This document shows positions 57,965 through 64,000 of a stretch of 64,000 nt of DNA, piece by piece (the stretch's first letter is position 1; each line of letters starts with the position of its first letter). Location: assembly GCA_015501605.1 (NCBI GenBank), contig JADNRZ010000020.1:434001-498000 (forward strand). The letters run 5' to 3'. Origin of the DNA: Panaeolus papilionaceus (lineage: Eukaryota; Basidiomycota; Agaricomycetes; Agaricales). The notes under the pieces were generated by a model. The model had not been told where the DNA came from. It did not search any database and saw only the letters and a program-made list of their open reading frames with translations. Made by a program: the position numbers and the translations under genes.

Positions 57965-58759
57965 ATACCTCTTGGTTAATTTCTTGACATTTATTATTGT
58001 TATCATATTTAATAATTTATCTCGACGGGCCCGTATTGTTGTATTGGAAGCACATCCGCCTTCTTGGTCACGTGAAGAGGTCATCCTACGTCGCGCCTTT
58101 CGCTTCCGTTTCTTCTCGTACTCTATCTTATTCTATTCCTAGCACTCTCCACGCCGCCTGCTGTATCTCGGCTCGTGGCTCGTTTTTCTTTACCCACCCA
58201 CCGCTTCCCTTTCATCAATCCTTAGATTCACTTCACCTGATTGGCCTTACCTACATGCATACCTTTATTATTCACAAGTTTAGACAATATACATTATTCT
58301 CTCGACCTCCGTAGTTGGGGTAGGGGGAGCCGTGGTCGGTGTGGGGGCTCATCCGTCCACCGCCCTCGGCTCTCACACTGGGAGGGGTTCGTTTTCGATG
58401 ACCTCTCCCTCTCCCCATACTCGACTACTCCGGCTACGGAGACTCGAGCGTAAGAACCAAGATTGTCACTTTGTAGTCACCCAAAAATCTACTTCAGCCG
58501 TCGCTTAGTGCTGGCTATCGTTCTCAATTCTGAGCATCCAAGTGTTACATCCTCATTCATATCGAATTTCGTTTGAAATTCTCCAGCAACTCCGAGTGCG
58601 CCTACCTTCAACAGGACAATGCAGACTTGGTGACGGTCTCCCTAAGCCATTGTGCATTGCCAACAACACGTGCTGGATTGTTTAAGTGGTCTTGCACGGA
58701 ACCCTCTTTCTTTCTTTCTTACTCTACGGTCTGCCCTTACTACGCTCTACATTCAACAT
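57965..58759. other. Intergenic
   Basis: AT-rich 3' end of the preceding gene, then promoter of the next copy. No other gene is seen. Confidence 0.55.
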
Positions 58760-60041
58760 ATGGACATCGTTCTCAAACCCATCACCCAAGCCGCCACGAA
58801 ACGCGCTCAATCTGCAGATCCAAATGGTCTACGTTGTCTCATTGAGAACTGTCCCGGCAACCAAGCAGTTCAATTGACGCACCTATTCGAACGCGATGCT
58901 GCAGCCGACGAAAGACAGGTACGTGGACAATTCTTTTCGTCGGCCTACGTTGACAATGACAACAGACGGGATCGTTGGAATGGGCCTGGAACATGCAGCA
59001 AAACACGTTGAACCTGGATACGCGACGTAACGTTTTTTTTTGTGCGTACTCTAGCTTTTCGAATCGCTACTCCATGCTGGCTGACATCTCCTGTCCACTA
59101 TAGTGGGAGCATCTATGAATCAGCTCTATAGGGAAAAGAAATGGGCCTTAGTTCCAGAGGAAGCAATTCTGGATAGATACTTATATGAGGAGTGCTTATT
59201 CCCCCTGCCTCGCGATGACTTTCCAGAGTTAAAGGTATGTTATGCCCATACTCTGAGATCTGCTATATCTTACTTTGCGAAATTTGATCATCAGGACGAA
59301 ACCTTTCGGTACACGTTTCTTCCGATTCAAGATATGGAGGACGTATACCTCACGCGTTCAACTGCCCTTCCAAGCGGGGAAAGGACGATTAACGTTTACT
59401 GCTATCCATTCGAGCGGTTGCCACAAATCACTTCCCATGTCCATCCATGTTTCGCGATACTTCAAGTTGGATCAATTCTAGAAAATAAACTCGATCTCAC
59501 GACCAGTCGAGCACTAATTGCCAAACATCCTATCCTGGAGAAAATTACAGCTATTTATAACGAATGGGTTGCGTTGCTTCCGCAAAACGCGAAGGATAAT
59601 CCTACGTTTATGCCCCCCCCGACTTACAGACGATAAACGTGACGACCAGACCATCTCTGATTCATCATCTCAAGCAGAAAGTGCATGCACACCTCGTCAA
59701 AGGATTCGTTTGATACGCATTCCAATGAACGAAGAATCAACAGCATCTAACTCTACGTACTCCTCCCGGGTTACCCCTCCGTGCATTCCCATTGTAAAAC
59801 CACCGCAGCGAACGCAGCCGCCTAGAAAAAAGAAGTTGAATAAGCAACCACCAACAAGGAAGGACCCCTTCGAAGGAAGCCGTTGAACTCAAGAGCACTC
59901 CGGACGCTAGAAAACCAGGGTACGGACACGAACAAGTGGACAGCACAGAAGATCAGCAGATGGGCCGAGGCGTGTAATCGTTCATCTCCTTCCAAAACCC
60001 TGGCGAATAAGCCGGGACGCCCACGAAGAAAGAAGCGGTGA
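58760..60041 (+). pseudogene. HNH-family type A tandem copy with two frame changes
   Basis: Exons 58760-58918, 58966-59041, 59104-59234 and from 59295 keep the family structure: LRCLIENC, VQLTHLFERD, LEWAWNMQQNTLNLDTRRN, GASMNQLYREKKW, DMEDVYLTRSTALP, ITSHVHPCFAILQVG. The last HNH histidine is Asn (SMN). In the run of eight C at 59613-59620 the frame shifts and hits TAA at 59634. Removing one C restores similarity (SDSSSQ...CTPRQRI). Near 59855 a one-base loss relative to the sister copy returns to the first frame, giving NKWTAQKISRWAEAC and the end GRPRRKKR. As read it codes for a truncated protein lacking the C-terminal motif. A sequencing error in the C-run could explain only one of the two changes. 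Confidence 0.78.
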
Positions 60042-60446
60042 CCTTTATTTCGATAATTTATTATATATACACACCCTATTCGCGAACTTTCTACTACCTG
60101 ATTATCTGTATTTGAAATGTGTAGTAATAATTGATAACACATGTGGCTCAATAGTAGAATCAACCCTCGAGGCTTCAAATACCACCTCCTTGGTAGTGAG
60201 TGCGTAGCATGTATCAGACATATCACCCAGATCAAACCTCGTCAAACACGAATACAGTCCCTAGAGGTCATTCTAGTGCTACTAGCGCTTAGATATAGTT
60301 AGAACAGTGAAGAAAACGTATGTATGGAATCAGGAGCAACAATGGGAGTCGCGTGTCATGTGTTCGCGAATTGTTTAAATCCTCTTACGCGACATTCATT
60401 CTTGGTTTCTTCCTTCATCCTCACTACACCATCTCTCGAACCCATC
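60042..60446. other. Duplicated 3' flank and promoter of the tandem unit
   Basis: This 3' flank recurs after 61721 with high similarity (TTTATTTCGATAATTTATTA, CAGACATATCACCC, TGGCTCAATA), showing that the duplicated unit includes downstream DNA. The right end is the promoter of the next copy. Confidence 0.65.
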
Positions 60447-61721
60447 ATGGACACCTCTCTAGAACCCATCACACAGGCTGCCAAACGACGCGCTCAGGCT
60501 GCTGATCCAAATGGTCGGCATTGTCTCGTTGAAAACTGTACCAGCAACCGAGCGGTTCAACTTGCCCACGTATTCCAACGCGACGCTGCAACAAACGAAA
60601 TGCAGGTATGTCATCAGTTTTTTCAATTGACCTATGCTAAGGAACTATACAGACGGGATCTTTGGAATGGACTTGGAACATGCAGAGACAGACGCTGAAT
60701 CTAGATACTCGACGTAATATTTTCTTTTGTGTGTGTTCTGGTATTAATGTCGTTTGTCTCTGCTGACGGTTTTCCATGTTCTAGTGGGGGCATCCATGAA
60801 CCAACTGTATAGAGAAAACAAGTGGGCTTTGCTGCCGGAGCAGGCAATTGTGAACCAGTATTACGACGAGGACGGTCTTTTCGTGTTAACTCGAGGAGAC
60901 TTTCCGGAGATACAGGTACGTTTCCGCTTTTGTTCACGTATTTGGAGCATGCTCTGACGTATATCATGCTCCAGGGAGATACTTTTCATTACACATTTCT
61001 GCCAATTCAAGATATGGAAGAACTCTAGCTCACACGCCAAACTGACCTTCCAGATGGTGGGCAGTCGATTGACGTTCATTTCTACCCCTTCAATAGGTTT
61101 CCGCAGATCACTTCCCATATCCATCCGACTTTTGCGATAGTACGACTCGGGTTTATCATCGAACGCAAACTTCAACTGGATGAAAGGCGAGCACTGAAAG
61201 CCAAGTATCCAATTCTGGATCCAATCACGAGTTTGTACAAGGAATGGACCTTGTCGCCCCCCGACAACGCCCGAGACGATCCTACCTTCATACCCCCAAG
61301 ACCCCCACACAACGAGTGCGCCGGTCAGATCATCTCAGAGTCGTCATCTCAAGTGGATAGTAACTGTACGCCTCGTCGGAGGATTCCCTTGACACACACT
61401 CCAATTGACAAACCGTCGACATCGTCTGGCTCTTCATACTCATCCGGAGTGGCTCCCGTTCTCATTCCTAAGGCAACACACCCGCGTCGAGTGCAGCCGT
61501 TGAGAAAAAAGAAGTTGAATAAGCGAACATCGCCGAAGCAAGAGCCCCTTCGAAGGAAGTCCTTGACGTCAAGAGCTTTACAAGTGGAAGAAAATCAAGG
61601 GACAGACACGAACAAGTGGACGCCGCAGAAGATCAGCAAATGGGCCGAGGTGTGTAATCCTTCATTTCTTCCCAAAACACCTGTGAATAAGCTGGGACGC
61701 CCGCGAAGAAAGAAGCGGTGA
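60447..61721 (+). pseudogene. HNH-family type A tandem copy with one nonsense codon
   Basis: Exons 60447-60605, 60653-60728, 60785-60915, 60975-61721. RHCLVENC, VQLAHVFQRD, LEWTWNMQRQTLNLDTRRN and GASMNQLYRENKW match the copy at 58760, again with Asn for the last HNH histidine. In exon 4 QDMEEL is followed by TAG (61026-61028) where paralogues have a tyrosine codon (VYLTR or VYITR). The frame then stays open for 231 codons through ITSHIHPTFAIVRLG, CTPRRRIPL, NKWTPQKISKWAEVC and GRPRRKKR. All splice sites are intact, so this is a very young lesion, a polymorphism or a base error. If real, a 139-aa HNH-only peptide would be made. Confidence 0.8.
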
Positions 61722-62074
61722 CCCTACCACTGGGCACTCCTTTATTTCGATAATTTATTATATATGTACTTCCTATTCGTGGACCTTCTACTACATACTT
61801 ATAATTATCTGTATTTGAAACGTGTAGTAATAATTGATTGCACCGTGGCTCAATACTGTAACCAGAATCAAACATCTTAGCTTCCAATACCATCTCCCTT
61901 ATACTGAGCGCTTGAGCATGCATCAGACATATCACCCAAATCAGACTTGGTCAAATAGGAATACAGTGCCTAGAGGCCACTCGAGTGCTACCTGCGCTTG
62001 GATATAAGTTGTCTCTGATGAAAATGGGGGCCTGTTCACACGTGCTGCTGTAGGTTCATCTCCAACTCCTTGTC
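61722..62074. other. 3' flank of second tandem unit
   Basis: Matches 60046-60300. It ends near 62005, where the similarity stops and a short unique spacer leads to the truncated third unit. Confidence 0.65.
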
Positions 62075-62433
62075 TCATGCAGACAGTGCCTGCACGCCTC
62101 TTCAAAGGATCCGTTGATACGCATTCCGAGAAATAAAGAATCAACATCGTCTAATTCTACATATCCTCACGGGTTGCCCCTCCGTACGTTCCCATTGCAA
62201 AACCACCGCGTTGAGTGCGGCCGCCTAGCAAAAGGAGGTTGAATAAGCGACCACCAGCCAAGGAGGGACCCACTCGAAGGAGACCCCTGACTTCAAAAGC
62301 TTTACGAGCGCAAGAGAATCAAGGTGTGGATACGAATAAGTGGACGGCGCAGAAGATCGGCATATGGGTAGAGGGATGTAACCCTTCACCTCCTCCTAAA
62401 CTCGGTAAAAATGGGGTGACCTCCCACTATTGA
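62075..62433 (+). pseudogene. 3' fragment of a type A copy
   Basis: Aligns to the end of the copies at 59690-60041 and 61370-61721: a remnant of CTPRQRIRLIRIP, then RRLNKRPPAKEGPTRRRPL, TSKALRAQENQGVDTNKWTA and QKIGIWVEGCNPS, with frame breaks before 62215. The GRPRRKKR end is deleted. There is no HNH part and no promoter, so it is a dead fragment. Confidence 0.75.
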
Positions 62434-62893
62434 GAATCCCTTGATTTCGGTAATTTATTACAAATCCACACCAGTTCACAAAGTTACTAGTGCAGTTCAA
62501 CTCATTTATTTGAATTTGAATTGTCTATCGATTAATCGACAATGCTCAACGGCAGGTCTCAGTGTAAACTGCAATTATTCTGGTAAGTGAGGACAAGAAC
62601 GCTTGAGCAAGCACTCTACCATGTCATCAGTCTCGACGATCACTGGATTCTAAGTACATGCACCATCTTGAATTTTCAATGGTACTGGCACTGGTCTCTG
62701 TCGTAAATCACTCATCCTGGGACCTAGCAACAAACCCATTGTGATGTCAACTCTCAAGGCGATATTAGAGAAGCATTCCCAAAAGTTGGGTTATATCATA
62801 ATCGAATAGTGAAGAAAGCATACGTATGAAACCAGTCGGCGGTAAGGCAGCGACATCGGGCATAATCACAAAAACGGATAATTAAATACAAAT
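62434..62893. other. Convergent spacer
   Basis: AT-rich; GTGAAGAAAGCATACGTATG near 62810 resembles GTGAAGAAAACGTATGTATG near 60307, which may mark a duplication edge. No gene is seen. Confidence 0.5.
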
Positions 62894-64000
62894 TTAAAGT
62901 CGCGCCATCCTAACCCTTCTCGGGGGAGTGGTACCCGTGTCAGAATCATCATCCTCAAATGCCGTATTACGCGGAGGGGTGATCTCTTCCGGCCGAATCC
63001 TATGTGAGGGTGTATCAGCCACCTCGTAATCGGAATCTTCCCCGTCAGACGAGTAGGGAGAGGGAGAACGGCGAAGCTTTGGAGGAGTGGCAGATGGCTT
63101 GGTGTATGAGCCTGAGGCCAGGTCAAGGAGTCGTTGAGAGAGAGAGCCAATGCTATCATTTTCATCGGCAGATCCTTCGTCCGAATCAAAATCCAACAAA
63201 TCCTCCAGGTCGACCTGTTCCATGGACTCGGGAACGGGGGTATAGGTGGGATCAGATGCAGCTCTCTTAGGTACTTCGTCGATCCACTTGGAGTAGAGCG
63301 CCTCGATATCATGGAGGACTGGATGCTTGTCCTTGAGATCTCTCAGATACGTAGAGTCTGATCGCGCGAGAAGATATCCAATGTGGAGGATGGCGAACTT
63401 GGGGTGCACAGTAGAGGTGAAGGCGGGCAGATCATCGAAAGTGCATGTCTGGAATACGAGCACCCTATCCCCTGTTTCGTCTGTGCTATCGCCCATGTAA
63501 CGGGTGATTAAGGCATCCCTTAAATCCTCCATAGGTAGGGCTGTATATTTAAACGTGGGCCCCTGAGGTAGACAGCATTAGGTTATGCTTCATAGCTTAC
63601 AACTAGGCCATATGTCACTCACCTCGATATTCGGGAAATTCTCCCTCTCAAGAGGTTTGCGGTCCTCATCCATATATTGGCGCACAACGGACCTCTCAGG
63701 TAGTAAGGCCCATTTCTTTGCTCCATACATCTCACGGAAAGTTGCGCTGACTGTCATCAATCGCGTTAGTTCAAATTTCAAGCTTTCAATACTGAGGAAG
63801 GGTACGAACCAAAGAAGGTATTCTCCTTCGAATCCATGACCAGCTTCAGGGCTACTTTTTTCATACCCCAACTCCATTCCACTGACTTGATCTAGGAAAT
63901 AGCATCTGGTTAGCGACTGCGACCACTTTCTGACATGAATATGTATGAGCTTACCAGCGCCTCATTGGCTAATGCAACTTGATTGACCACATGAGTTGAA
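62894..64000 (-). CDS. Divergent HNH-family type A gene, 5' end outside the window
   Basis: Minus-strand exons: 64000 (cut)-63955, 63891-63810, 63750-63623, 63562-62894. The visible part starts inside exon 1 with STHVVNQVALANEAL, in place of AHVFxRDA. Exon 2 reads SVEWSWGMKKVALKLVMDSKEN, two residues longer than in the sisters. Exon 3 reads SATFREMYGAKKW, with Arg for the last HNH histidine, then FPNIE. Exon 4 opens GPTFKYTALPMEDLRDALIT and has FTSTVHPKFAILHIG. The tail is rich in Asp, Ser and Pro and ends with RRVRMARL; it lacks the W..W motif. The exon phases equal those of the type A genes, so common descent is clear despite low identity. Confidence 0.8.

Larger units (their letters stand above)
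58745..62470 (+). repeat. Tandem segmental duplication of HNH-family units
   Basis: Unit 1 starts near 58745 and unit 2 near 60430, period about 1.69 kb; coding, intron and 3' flank all match. A third, truncated unit (about 62075-62470) has only the last-exon end and 3' flank. Corresponding landmarks: ATG 58760 and 60447; TTTATTTCGATAATTTATTA after 60041 and 61721; CAGACATATCACCC near 60213 and 61926. Confidence 0.8.

Noticed and set aside
1..64000. Search by eye for retroelement polyprotein, reverse transcriptase, transposase, tRNA, rRNA, CRISPR and biosynthetic core enzymes
   Set aside because: No convincing signature was found in any of these classes; a computed tRNA or repeat scan would be decisive and was not possible.

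Overview
The window looks like nuclear DNA of a filamentous basidiomycete, most likely a mushroom-forming agaricomycete. Genes have many short introns (about 45-65 nt, GT...AG with a CTAAT-type branch site), stop codons are standard, and the recognisable housekeeping genes are eukaryotic and fungal: ribosomal protein eS10, a two-domain betaine-lipid synthase, an F-box protein, a pyridoxamine-phosphate-oxidase-like protein and a chromodomain protein. The species cannot be named from the sequence. There are no bacterial operons, no CRISPR array, and I recognised no tRNA or rRNA gene.

The outstanding content is an expanded family of HNH-nuclease-like genes, scattered and in tandem from one end of the window to the other. 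I count at least fourteen loci. Type A (signature RCLIENC..AH, then D-T-R-x-N, then GAS-x-H): the 3' end at 1-202, complete genes at 2247-3579 (+), 13267-14554 (+) and 56666-57964 (+), a large divergent member at 35829-37767 (-), an eroded member at 16515-17474 (-), two broken tandem copies at 58760-60041 and 60447-61721 (+), a 3' fragment at 62075-62433, an inverted partial gene at 62894-64000 (-) and a relic near 47540. Type B (signature C-x-IEN...GI-x-LCH, then S-x-EY-x-W, then H-x-x-[FY]-D-x-G): 11089-12638 (-), 14955-16172 (+), 38735-40112 (-) and 54796-56191 (-). Both types share exon boundaries, a second conserved module with the core SH[IV]HP-x-F-[AV]-I, and fast-diverging charged low-complexity tails. 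Type A also has a C-terminal W[TS]...[IV]..W motif and a basic tail.

Layout: 0-3.6 kb, type A genes. 4.2-9.9 kb, ordinary genes (FMN-binding split-barrel protein, O-fucosyltransferase-like protein, eS10, one unknown). 11-17.5 kb, four HNH-family genes. 17.5-32.5 kb, a MITE-like foldback element, a cysteine-rich membrane protein, an F-box protein, betaine-lipid synthase and a chromodomain protein. 33.9-42.7 kb, two paralogous P-loop GTPases interleaved with two HNH-family genes. 42.7-54.8 kb, a gene-poor, repeat-bearing stretch with one Hsp20-like gene. 54.8-64 kb, a dense HNH cluster with recent tandem duplication and decay.

Two points may reflect a system rather than a heap of duplicates. 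A type B (-) / type A (+) head-to-head pair occurs twice (12638|13267 and 56191|56666), and both intergenic regions hold the identical 14-mer TCACGTGATCGTGT 79-97 bp before the type A start. In addition, the nuclease motif is intact in some paralogues and specifically lost in others that remain open. A rapidly turning-over nuclease or decoy family with two-component A/B pairs is a reasonable inference, but nothing here proves a function.
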